A DNA stretch of 6,203 nucleotides, from the NCBI GenBank assembly GCA_021204285.1, contig JAJPZP010000115.1, positions 6,703-12,905 on the forward strand, read 5' to 3'. A program made the translations under genes and the position numbers. Shown one piece after another: positions 1 to 5,350 of this stretch (its first letter is position 1; the number at the start of each line of letters is the position of its first letter). The stretch is from Lachnospiraceae bacterium. Lineage in GTDB: Bacteria; Bacillota; Clostridia; Lachnospirales; Lachnospiraceae. The notes below the pieces were generated by a model. It was not told the DNA's origin, did not search any database, and saw only the letters and a program-made list of their open reading frames with translations.

Positions 1-467
1 TACTTCTTGATCGGAAGGATGCCCGTCATGTAGGCGGCTGCGATCGTCTCGTCCGTTGCCGTGCCTCCCTTAAAAAGCCCGCGAAGAAGCTGGACATATT
101 CTTTTTGCAATACGTGATTATTTTTCACCTCCCGAAAAAGCGCGTCCCATTCGTCGATGACGATAACAAATCGATTGCCTGTAGCATGACTGACTGAAAA
201 GAGCGCGTCCGCCAGAACTTCTTCCCCTTCTTTGATAAGAGAAGGATATTGCTGTCTTAATTCGCGAATCACCTGTATCTGTATATCACGCACAAGCCCG
301 CTAATTTCAGAGGCGGTTGAAATAAATCTTGTGATATCCAGATAGATCACGTCATATCGGTTCAGGTACTTTTCAAAAGACGCTTTTCCGGAAATCTCCA
401 AACCTTCGAAAAGCGCGCGCGCATCGCAGCTCTTATCATAATACGCGCACAGCATCTTGGCCGCAAA
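1..467 (-). repeat. Inverted repeat of ATPase coding sequence, left arm (pairs with 1670-2140)
   Basis: The left-edge ATPase from FAAKML to PIKKY matches the plus-strand copy at 1670-2140 in opposite orientation. Similarity is patchy, with near-identical stretches around the Walker B region and the two conserved blocks after it, and a variable middle with one codon of length difference. The arms enclose loaP and the repeat-rich gap. Confidence 0.75.
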
Positions 468-623
468 GGATTTCCCGAAACGTCGGGGTCGACTGAAACA
501 GGTCAGTTTGCGAGGCGTATCAATCGTCCTGTTCACATAGTCAATCAGCCCCGTCTTATCAACATAAATCCCGTTTATAATTGTCTGAAATCCTTTGCAC
601 CCGGGATTTAAATAGATTCCCAC
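1..623 (-). CDS. AAA-ATPase-like / PD-(D/E)XK nuclease family protein, 5' part only (3' end beyond window)
   Basis: 207 complete codons are visible; the gene runs off the left edge. The start is GTG, set by GGGAGGT seven bases upstream and by the family-typical opening (IYLNPGCKGFQ, then YVDKTGLIDYVN). Walker A is SRPRRFGKS (residues 44-52) and Walker B is FVIVIDEWD (152-160, acidic pair D157-E158). The conserved stretches LQKEYVQLLRGLFKGGT and DETIAAAYMTGILPIKK follow. This matches the AAA-ATPase-like domain (PF09820 type) of a family of roughly 500-570 residues that normally ends in a PD-(D/E)XK nuclease domain; that domain would lie outside the window. The biological role is not established; a nucleic-acid-acting or mobile/defence function is only suspected. 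It lies 65 bases downstream of loaP in the same direction, with its own promoter in the gap. Family assignment is firm, function is not. Confidence 0.9.
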   Translation of the reverse strand, partial: MGIYLNPGCKGFQTIINGIYVDKTGLIDYVNRTIDTPRKLTCFSRPRRFGKSFAAKMLCAYYDKSCDARALFEGLEISGKASFEKYLNRYDVIYLDITRFISTASEISGLVRDIQIQVIRELRQQYPSLIKEGEEVLADALFSVSHATGNRFVIVIDEWDALFREVKNNHVLQKEYVQLLRGLFKGGTATDETIAAAYMTGILPIKK

Positions 624-630
624 GTTAAAG

Positions 631-637
631 ACCTCCC
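631..637 (-). promoter_or_regulatory. Shine-Dalgarno site for the GTG-started ATPase gene
   Basis: GGGAGGT on the minus strand, seven bases before the GTG at 623-621. This strong, well-spaced site decides the non-ATG start, and no competing in-frame ATG lies near it. It sits at the end of a leader segment that resembles part of loaP. Confidence 0.8.
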
Positions 638-661
638 TTCGCTCTGCGGTATAAAACAGTC
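635..661 (-). repeat. loaP-derived 27-base segment in the ATPase leader (pairs with 926-952)
   Basis: 25 of 27 bases are identical, in the same orientation, to 926-952 inside loaP, including 16 identical bases in a row (GACTGTTTTATACCGC). In loaP the segment encodes DCFIPLSEG (residues 98-106); here it is untranslated leader and includes part of the ribosome binding site. Confidence 0.7.
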
Positions 662-710
662 TTCTTTTTTATCATAACACAGGGCTGGTCAATTATCCAC
701 GATCGTTTTA
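661..710 (-). repeat. Direct repeat flanking loaP, downstream copy (pairs with 1263-1312)
   Basis: By eye alignment, 38 of 50 bases match the segment 1263-1312 without gaps. The shared blocks are TAAAACG, GTGGATAATT, TGTG and TATGATAAAAA. This copy contains the last codons and stop of loaP plus the ATPase promoter. Most mismatches fall in the -35/-10 spacer. Confidence 0.7.
671..699 (-). promoter_or_regulatory. Predicted sigma-A promoter (extended -10) for the ATPase gene
   Basis: On the minus strand, TGGATA (-35, 699-694) is separated by exactly 17 bases from TATGAT (-10, 676-671), which is preceded by TG and one base (extended -10). The -35 overlaps the last codons of loaP. The start of transcription would be near 664, giving a leader of about 40 bases before the GTG. 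The same -35/17/-10 arrangement recurs upstream of loaP, which supports it being functional. The ATPase gene may therefore be transcribed independently of loaP. Confidence 0.6.
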
Positions 711-1243
711 CGCACGATCTCCAGGCCCACAGTCGCATCGATCACCTGCCCGAACATCTCCACCTGGATCTTTGCAGTCCTCTTGTGGCGGTCAATTTTC
801 CGGATACAGCCTTCCTTCCCGGCCAGGGGGCCCGAGGTGATCGTCACCTTGTCATTTTCAATGAAGCCCACCGACATACCGACCAGCTGCTCCTCCCCGC
901 CAAAACCGCGGAGAAATTCGACTTCCCCTTCACTCAGCGGTATAAAACAGTCCTTATCCCCAAGAATCTTTGTCAGGGTCTTTACCTTCTTAAGCTCCAG
1001 ATACAGGCTGTCGACCTGCCCCGTGATCACAAAAACATATCCCGGGAACAACAGCTTTTTCTGCTTGTGCCATTCTCCGGCATATTTCCGCATATTTTCA
1101 TAGTAATAGACGAAGCATTTCTGAAGCAGCTCCTTCGAAATCTGTCTGCGGAGCATTTCCATGGTATCCTCCTCCGTCCCGGAGATTACCTGTATGACGT
1201 ACCACAGCCCGTCCTGCTCCTTTTCGTCCCGTAAATCCAGCAT
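689..1243 (-). CDS. loaP: LoaP-type NusG-family transcription antiterminator
   Basis: The protein has 184 residues. NusG paralogues of this group bind RNA polymerase and allow it to read through terminators in long operons, commonly those for polysaccharides or secondary metabolites. The N-terminal NGN domain opens with WYVIQVISGTEE (14-25) and carries the hallmark FPGYVFV (66-72). A KOW domain follows at about 129-165 (SGPLAGKEG, then KIQVEMFGQ). Length fits the family. I chose the ATG at 1243 because AGGGG/GGAG lies just upstream and the predicted transcription start is near 1266. An earlier in-frame ATG at 1261 would leave a leader of only about five bases and no ribosome site. The gene points away from the glycosyltransferase run and is followed by an ATPase gene rather than sugar genes, unlike the usual position at the head of its target operon. 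NusG-paralogue identity is firm; the specific LoaP assignment is likely; its target is unknown. Confidence 0.9.
   Translation of the reverse strand: MLDLRDEKEQDGLWYVIQVISGTEEDTMEMLRRQISKELLQKCFVYYYENMRKYAGEWHKQKKLLFPGYVFVITGQVDSLYLELKKVKTLTKILGDKDCFIPLSEGEVEFLRGFGGEEQLVGMSVGFIENDKVTITSGPLAGKEGCIRKIDRHKRTAKIQVEMFGQVIDATVGLEIVRKTIVDN
926..952 (-). repeat. Internal loaP segment repeated in the ATPase leader (pairs with 635-661)
   Basis: This is the coding copy of the 27-base repeat, lying between the NGN and KOW parts of loaP. It is the likely source of the leader copy because here it is part of a conserved protein. Confidence 0.7.
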
Positions 1244-1262
1244 TTCGCTCCATCCCCTCATA

Positions 1263-1312
1263 CTTTCTTTTTATCATAGCACAAGGAAAATGAATTATCC
1301 ACCGCCGTTTTA
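1263..1312 (-). repeat. Direct repeat flanking loaP, upstream copy (pairs with 661-710)
   Basis: This copy holds the loaP promoter. Read in the frame matching the loaP tail it spells KTAVDN, against KTIVDN at the end of loaP, but without the stop. It therefore looks like the remnant of the 3' end of another loaP copy that once lay upstream, or of a duplication of the loaP tail with its promoter. Confidence 0.6.
1273..1301 (-). promoter_or_regulatory. Predicted sigma-A promoter (extended -10) for loaP
   Basis: On the minus strand, TGGATA (1301-1296), 17 bases, then TATGAT (1278-1273) with TGC directly before it (extended -10). The geometry equals that of the promoter at 671-699, while the spacer sequences differ. 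Predicted transcription start near 1266 leaves about 23 bases before the ATG at 1243, with the Shine-Dalgarno site in that leader. Confidence 0.6.
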
Positions 1313-1326
1313 TCGCCGTCAGATTC

Positions 1327-1563
1327 GTGGTCAGCGCCAGAGTCCGATTTTTAAAGAAAATACAGGGGCTTCGGGCTCGCTGGCCAAACAGAATCGGCGA
1401 TAAATAAGGGGTCAAAAAAGTGGTCAGCTTCACAGGAAAGCCTGGAAATACGGGATTTTTTCACAATATTCGTCAAAGGGCGGGGTTTGCGAACCGGAAA
1501 AGTGGTCAAAAAGCCGTTCCCTGCAGACGTCGCACTGTCGCGCTGCCGGAGCTTCGGTGGTCA
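1327..1563 (+). repeat. Dispersed GTGGTCA repeats, possible decayed insertion-sequence end
   Basis: GTGGTCA occurs at 1327-1333, 1420-1426, 1502-1508 and 1557-1563, with a variant GGGGTCA at 1408-1414. Two copies share the longer core AAAAGTGGTCA. Four copies of a 7-mer on one strand in under 240 bases is far above chance. Multiple short spaced repeats are known at the ends of IS21-family elements, so a relic of such an end is the leading explanation, but no transposase remnant is recognisable. The alternative is a set of regulator binding sites. The spacing (93, 82 and 55 bases between starts) is too uneven for CRISPR. Most of the otherwise gene-free stretch 1313-1681 consists of this block and the GC-rich block after it. 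Confidence 0.4.
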
Positions 1564-1578
1564 TAAGGCAGACAGGAA

Positions 1579-1610
1579 TTCGGCCGCGGGGCAGACGCCC
1601 GGCGGCCGGA
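1579..1610. other. Very stable GC-rich hairpin
   Basis: Positions 1579-1592 pair with 1597-1610 around the loop AGAC. There are 11 G-C pairs, one A-T and one G-T pair, and a single G-G mismatch (1588/1601). It has no T-tract, so it is not a standard terminator. Around it, AGCTTCG (1550-1556) is complementary to CGAAGCT (1615-1621), and GCAGACAG (1568-1575) is complementary to CTGTCTGC (1653-1660). The second pair crosses the first, as in a pseudoknot. It could be a REP-like palindrome, a structured RNA or a mobile-element relic. Confidence 0.5.
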
Positions 1611-1669
1611 ATGGCGAAGCTTACTCCTTTTCCTAGTCGACGGCCCGGCTGTCTGTCTGCGGCGAAAAC

Positions 1670-2140
1670 TTTGCCGCCAAGATGCTTTGCGCATACTACG
1701 ATAAAAGCTGCGACTCATCTGCGCTCTTCGATGGTCTGGAAATAAGCCGGAAAAAATCGTTTCATGAATATCTCAACAAATATGATGTTCTTTATCTGGA
1801 CATCACCTGGTTTATATCCCGTTCAGGAACCAAAGGCGGGAATGTAGTTCTCGATTTGCAGGCCGCTGTCATTGATGAATTAAGAAAGACTTTCAGGGAT
1901 TGTGTCAGTGGAAAAGAGACTTATCTTCCGGATGCTCTTCTGGCGATCAGTCAGGAAACCGGCCGTCAGTTCATCATCATCATCGACGAGTGGGACGCTC
2001 TCTTCCGGGAAGCCAAAAATGACAAATCCCTTCAAAAGGAATACGTCCAGCTCCTCCGCGGTCTTTTCAAGGGCGGGACAACAACGGATGAAACAATCGC
2101 CGCCGCTTACATGACGGGCATCCTTCCGATCAAAAAATAC
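1670..2140 (+). repeat. Inverted repeat of ATPase coding sequence, right arm (pairs with 1-467)
   Basis: Right arm of the inverted ATPase pair, lying in the truncated copy. The left arm is cut by the window edge, so the true repeat may extend further into the part corresponding to 2140-2815. Confidence 0.75.
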
Positions 2141-2821
2141 GGGACAGAATCCGCGTTGACAGATTTCCGTGAATTTACGATGACCAATCCCGGGCAGTTG
2201 ACCGAGTATGTCGGCTTCACAGAGAAGGAAGTAAAACGCCTGTGTGATCAGTATCAGATGGACTTCGAAGAGCTGCATATATGGTACGACGGTTATTCCT
2301 TTCATCGCCTTCAGCACGTGTATAGTCCCAATTCCGTCATGCATGCGCTGCAGAACGGCGAAATCCAGAATTACTGGACACAGACGGAGACCTTTGAAAG
2401 TCTGCGCTCCTACATCAGCATGGATTTCGACGGACTGAAGGCCGCGATTACTGAAATGTTGGGCGGTGGTCATATCGGCGTCAGGATCAGCACCTTTCAG
2501 AATGATCTGACTTCCTTTGAGAGCCGAAATGATGTGCTGACACTCCTCATCCATCTGTGTTATCTGGCCTATGATTCGCAGAACCTTGAAACATACATCC
2601 CAAATCTGGAGATCTCTGAGGCCTTTGAGGCCGCGGTTAGCGGGGAGAAATGGGAAACCATCGGAGAGGCTTTCTCCGACTCCGAAAAGCTGCTCCGCAC
2701 AACCCTGAACGAGGACGCCGACGCGGTGGCCGAATCACTGGAGCTGGTCCACGAATCCGTCTCCTCTATACTGCAATATCATAATGAAGCATCCCTTAGC
2801 TGTGCGGTCGAGCACATATAG
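1682..2821 (+). pseudogene. Truncated AAA-ATPase-like family protein (N-terminus with Walker A and C-terminal nuclease region missing)
   Basis: An open frame of 379 codons starts at a point equal to residue 57 of the ATPase encoded at the left edge; about two thirds of the ~150 shared residues are identical. Homology continues in frame just upstream (FAAK before the ATG), but the Walker A lysine-serine is replaced (GEN where the intact copy has GKS) and a TAG at 1634-1636 closes the frame. Walker B IIIIDEWDAL is intact (D102-E103), as are LQKEYVQLLRGLFKGGT and DETIAAAYMTGILPIKKY. The end stops shortly after YHNEASLSCAV, where the family normally continues into a PD-(D/E)XK nuclease domain, so that domain is absent. 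No Shine-Dalgarno site precedes the ATG. Without Walker A it should not hydrolyse ATP. I read it as a decayed gene copy; an expressed truncated protein is possible because the remaining frame is uninterrupted. Confidence 0.8.
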
Positions 2822-2851
2822 GAAGCGGAAATAGAATAGAGTAACGAAATG

Positions 2852-2876
2852 AGAGCCGTAACGGGCTCTTATTTTT
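2852..2876 (+). terminator. Rho-independent terminator ahead of the glycosyltransferase run
   Basis: AGAGCC (2852-2857) pairs with GGCTCT (2864-2869) around a six-base loop, followed by TTATTTTT. It lies about 30 bases after the truncated ATPase gene and would stop plus-strand transcription. It is also within 16 bases of the ATG of the first glycosyltransferase gene, so transcription of that gene must read through it or start after it. This makes a regulated attenuator plausible. Confidence 0.7.
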
Positions 2877-2890
2877 GTGCGCAAAAATAA
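2869..2890 (+). promoter_or_regulatory. Second inverted repeat sharing the terminator T-tract, possible attenuator partner
   Basis: TTATTTTTG (2869-2877) is perfectly complementary to CAAAAATAA (2882-2890) around TGCG. Its left arm is the T-tract of the preceding terminator, so the two hairpins sit back to back and compete slightly at base 2869. It ends one base before the ATG at 2892, where a ribosome binding site would be expected. Confidence 0.5.
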
Positions 2891-2891
2891 A

Positions 2892-4097
2892 ATGAGAACA
2901 AAAAATAATCATTCTCTTAAAATCGCAATGCTTGGACACAAGACCGTCCCTGCCAGAGATTCCAGCAGAGGCGGCATTGAGGTCGTCGTAGAAGAGCTGG
3001 CGGCAAGGCTGGTCGCGCTGGGAAATGAAGTGACCTGCTATAATCGGACGGGCTGCGACAATGGTGGTCTAAAAGAATACAAGGGCATAAAGCTGAAGTC
3101 CGTATTTACCATAAAGCGCAGGGGGCTGGCCGCCATGACAAGCAGCTTCTTCGCCACCATCCGGGCCTCTTTCAGCAGCTATGACGTGATCCATTTTCAT
3201 GCAGAAGGACCATGCTTCTGGATGTGGATACCGGCGCTCCTGGGAAAACGATGCGTGGCAACCATACACGGCATCGACCATCAGCGGGAAAAATGGTCCG
3301 GCGGGCCTGGCACCAGATTTATAAAATCCGGAGAAAAAATGGCGGTAAAGCACGCTTCGGAAATCATTGTCCTGAGCCACGGCGTGCAGGATTATTTTCA
3401 GGAAACCTATCATCGGAAAACCGTATTCATCCCAAATGGAGTGAGCAGACCGGAAAGAAAAGAAGCAAAAGAAATTACAGAAAAATTTGGCCTAAAGAAA
3501 GACAGCTACATTCTGTTTCTCGGACGCATTGTTCCGGAAAAGGGTCTGCGCTGCCTGCTCGATGCCTGCAAAGGACTCAGGACTGATAAACGCCTGGTCA
3601 TCGCCGGCGGCGCATCCGACACGGATGACTTTATGTCGGAACTGCGCCGGAAAGCATCGAACGACGACCGCATTCTGTTCACAGGTTTTGTGAATGGCCG
3701 CCTGCGCGAGGAACTGTACAGCAACGCTTACATCTACACGCTCCCATCCGATCTGGAAGGCATGCCTCTGAGTCTGCTCGAAGCCATGAGTTACGGAAAC
3801 TGCTGCGTGGTCAGCGATATCGCCGAGTGCGCGGAGGTCGTCGAGGACAAGGCCGTCGTATTTCACAAAGGGGATGCGGCGGAGCTGCGGGAAAAGTTAC
3901 AGGAGCTCTGCGATGATATCGCCCTGATGGAGAATTATAAGAAAAACGCCGCGGATTTCATCTGTGGGAAATATAGCTGGGATGAGGTAGCGGAGAAAAC
4001 GCTGAGACTGTATGGCGGAGAGAAGTGTGCCCCTGAAATCGATTCAAGTGGATCCGTTCTGGAGAGAAGACATCATGAAGATTTTACTTATCAATAA
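2892..4097 (+). CDS. GT4-family glycosyltransferase (GT-B fold)
   Basis: The protein has 401 residues and is expected to act on the cytoplasmic membrane face, moving a sugar from a nucleotide donor to a lipid-linked polysaccharide precursor; donor and acceptor cannot be read from sequence. The N-terminal Rossmann-like domain begins KIAMLGHKTVPARD and has the acceptor-side glycine-rich RGGIEVVVEELAARL. The C-terminal domain starts near ILFLGRIVPEKGL and carries the E-x7-E donor motif EGMPLSLLE (E289, E297). Length is normal for GT4. The ATG at 2892 is chosen over a GTG at 2877 because the GTG lies inside a hairpin stem; neither has a Shine-Dalgarno site, and the real start could also be the ATG at 2928. 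The last ~25 residues look unrelated to the family and overlap the next gene by 23 bases. GC content is clearly higher than in the following genes. Family assignment is firm, substrate unknown. Confidence 0.88.
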   Translation: MRTKNNHSLKIAMLGHKTVPARDSSRGGIEVVVEELAARLVALGNEVTCYNRTGCDNGGLKEYKGIKLKSVFTIKRRGLAAMTSSFFATIRASFSSYDVIHFHAEGPCFWMWIPALLGKRCVATIHGIDHQREKWSGGPGTRFIKSGEKMAVKHASEIIVLSHGVQDYFQETYHRKTVFIPNGVSRPERKEAKEITEKFGLKKDSYILFLGRIVPEKGLRCLLDACKGLRTDKRLVIAGGASDTDDFMSELRRKASNDDRILFTGFVNGRLREELYSNAYIYTLPSDLEGMPLSLLEAMSYGNCCVVSDIAECAEVVEDKAVVFHKGDAAELREKLQELCDDIALMENYKKNAADFICGKYSWDEVAEKTLRLYGGEKCAPEIDSSGSVLERRHHEDFTYQ

Positions 4098-5319
4098 ATT
4101 TCATTATATGCGTGGTGGCTCTGAGACTTATTATTTTGCACTTGCGGAAGCTCTGCAAGCCAAAGGACACACAGTAATATTTTTTTCCATGGAAGATGAA
4201 AAAAATCTCCCTTGCGAGCAGGCAAAATACTTTGTTTCCAATGTTAATTACAACAAGGATATGCGACTGGGGGAAAAAATATCCAAAACCTTTAAACTTA
4301 TTTACTCATTTGAAGCTAAGCATAATATTGAAAAACTGATTGCCGAGGAAAAACCTGATATAGCTCATATCGGATTACTTCACCGTCAACTTACATTTTC
4401 TGTAGTAGATGCATTAAAGCGGAACAACATACCAGTTGTAATGACTATGCATGATCTCATATTCACTTGTCCGAATTATACAATGTTGTCACATGGCGTC
4501 GTCTGTGAAAAATGCGTCGGCAGAAGTACGCTTCCTTGTATAAAAAATAAATGTGTAAAAGAATCATATCCCAAAAGCATTTTAGCCTCATTGGAAGCTG
4601 GTTTTCTTAAAATGGGAAATTTTTATGACAAAATTGATTTGTATATTACGGAATGCAAATTCTATGAGTCCATTATGAGAAGATCTCATGTCACCAAATC
4701 CAGAGTTATCACCATGAGCAACTTCCTTCCCATGGATCAAAGATATGTTTTTTCGAAAAATTATGAGAATTATATTCTCTATTTTGGACGGTTTTCTCAG
4801 GAAAAGGGAATTCTTACTCTTCTGAAAGCACATAAACATCTTAAATGCAAATATAAACTAATGATCGTAGGAGCCGGTCCAATAGAATCTGATCTTAAAC
4901 AGTATGTCAGCACAAATAATTTAAACAATATCGCCTTTCCAGGTGCAATTTATGGCACAAAGATGGATGAAATTATCGATCACGCGAGAACAGTTATTAT
5001 CCCATCCGAGTGGAACGAAAATTGTCCTTATGCCCTTCTGCAATCTATCGCCAGAGGGAAGGTGGTTATTGCAAGCAGAATCGGTGGATTACCGGAATTA
5101 ATAGAGGACAGGAAAACCGGCTTCCTATTTGAAGCAGGTGATGCTGATGATTTAGCAAGACAAATTGATACTGTGATGAATATGGATAAGAACACTTATG
5201 AATCCCTTTCCGAATTCATTGCCAGACGGGCTGAAGAAAATCATCATTGGGAAAATTATATCGAAGCCTTACTTGATGAATATGAGTCACTTATAGAAAA
5301 GCAACGGTCACACACATAG
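4075..5319 (+). CDS. GT4-family glycosyltransferase with cysteine-rich insert
   Basis: The protein has 414 residues and a GT-B fold. It begins MKILLINKFHYMRGGSETYY, the glycine-rich acceptor-domain loop typical of GT4. A cysteine cluster follows the HDLIFTCPNY region (C132, C144, C147, C155, C160), a feature seen in a subset of GT4 enzymes and possibly metal-binding. The donor domain starts near ILYFGRFSQEKGI. Its E-x7-E motif reads ENCPYALLQ, with glutamine (Q323) in place of the second glutamate. The start is the ATG at 4075, with GGAGAG about eight bases upstream inside the previous gene; an upstream in-frame ATG at 4012 would add residues unlike the family. The 23-base overlap suggests coupled translation with the first glycosyltransferase. 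The gene is markedly AT-rich compared with its neighbour, suggesting separate origin. It likely adds another sugar to the same polysaccharide; substrate unknown. Confidence 0.9.
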   Translation: MKILLINKFHYMRGGSETYYFALAEALQAKGHTVIFFSMEDEKNLPCEQAKYFVSNVNYNKDMRLGEKISKTFKLIYSFEAKHNIEKLIAEEKPDIAHIGLLHRQLTFSVVDALKRNNIPVVMTMHDLIFTCPNYTMLSHGVVCEKCVGRSTLPCIKNKCVKESYPKSILASLEAGFLKMGNFYDKIDLYITECKFYESIMRRSHVTKSRVITMSNFLPMDQRYVFSKNYENYILYFGRFSQEKGILTLLKAHKHLKCKYKLMIVGAGPIESDLKQYVSTNNLNNIAFPGAIYGTKMDEIIDHARTVIIPSEWNENCPYALLQSIARGKVVIASRIGGLPELIEDRKTGFLFEAGDADDLARQIDTVMNMDKNTYESLSEFIARRAEENHHWENYIEALLDEYESLIEKQRSHT

Positions 5320-5338
5320 TTGCATTGAAATTCTCTTC

Positions 5339-5342
5339 GGAG
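5339..5342 (+). promoter_or_regulatory. Shine-Dalgarno site for the epimerase gene
   Basis: GGAG eight bases before the ATG at 5351. It supports this start and shows independent ribosome entry after the 31-base gap behind the second glycosyltransferase gene. Confidence 0.6.
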
Positions 5343-5350
5343 CAAAATAC

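Noticed and set aside
783..1234. Plus-strand open frames of 106 and 149 codons
   Set aside because: They lie antisense to loaP, whose protein has clear NusG-family motifs. Their translations show no recognisable family and they lack ribosome sites.
1244..1261. Upstream ATG at 1261 as the loaP start
   Set aside because: No Shine-Dalgarno site precedes it and the predicted transcript would begin only about five bases before it; the bases AGGGG and GGAG between the two ATGs serve the ATG at 1243.
1098..1433. Minus-strand open frame of 111 codons overlapping the start of loaP
   Set aside because: It runs out of frame through the loaP promoter and coding region, with no family resemblance; the promoter and repeat pattern explain this sequence better.
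1327..1563. CRISPR array
   Set aside because: The repeats are only seven bases and unevenly spaced, and no cas gene is in view.
1521..1641. Cloning-vector polylinker or assembly artefact suggested by CTGCAG, GAATTC, AAGCTT and GTCGAC sites
   Set aside because: The sites are spread over 120 bases, embedded in sequence that continues into the ATPase homology, and the excess is partly explained by hairpin and GC content.
1880..2554. Minus-strand open frame of 224 codons
   Set aside because: It is antisense to the ATPase remnant, whose plus-strand frame matches the intact copy residue by residue; the minus frame is a shadow.
2809..2837. Possible promoter with TAGAAT at 2832-2837 for the glycosyltransferase run
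   Set aside because: No acceptable -35 lies 16-18 bases upstream, and a transcript from it would meet the terminator at 2852-2876 straight away.
2877..2891. GTG at 2877 as the start of the first glycosyltransferase gene
   Set aside because: It is the last base group of a hairpin arm and follows a terminator T-tract without a ribosome site. The ATG at 2892 is not well supplied either, so the choice is only a preference.
3069..3866. Several open frames of 72-124 codons in other frames across the first glycosyltransferase gene
   Set aside because: They are overlapping shadows within a GC-rich gene that has clear GT4 motifs over its full length.
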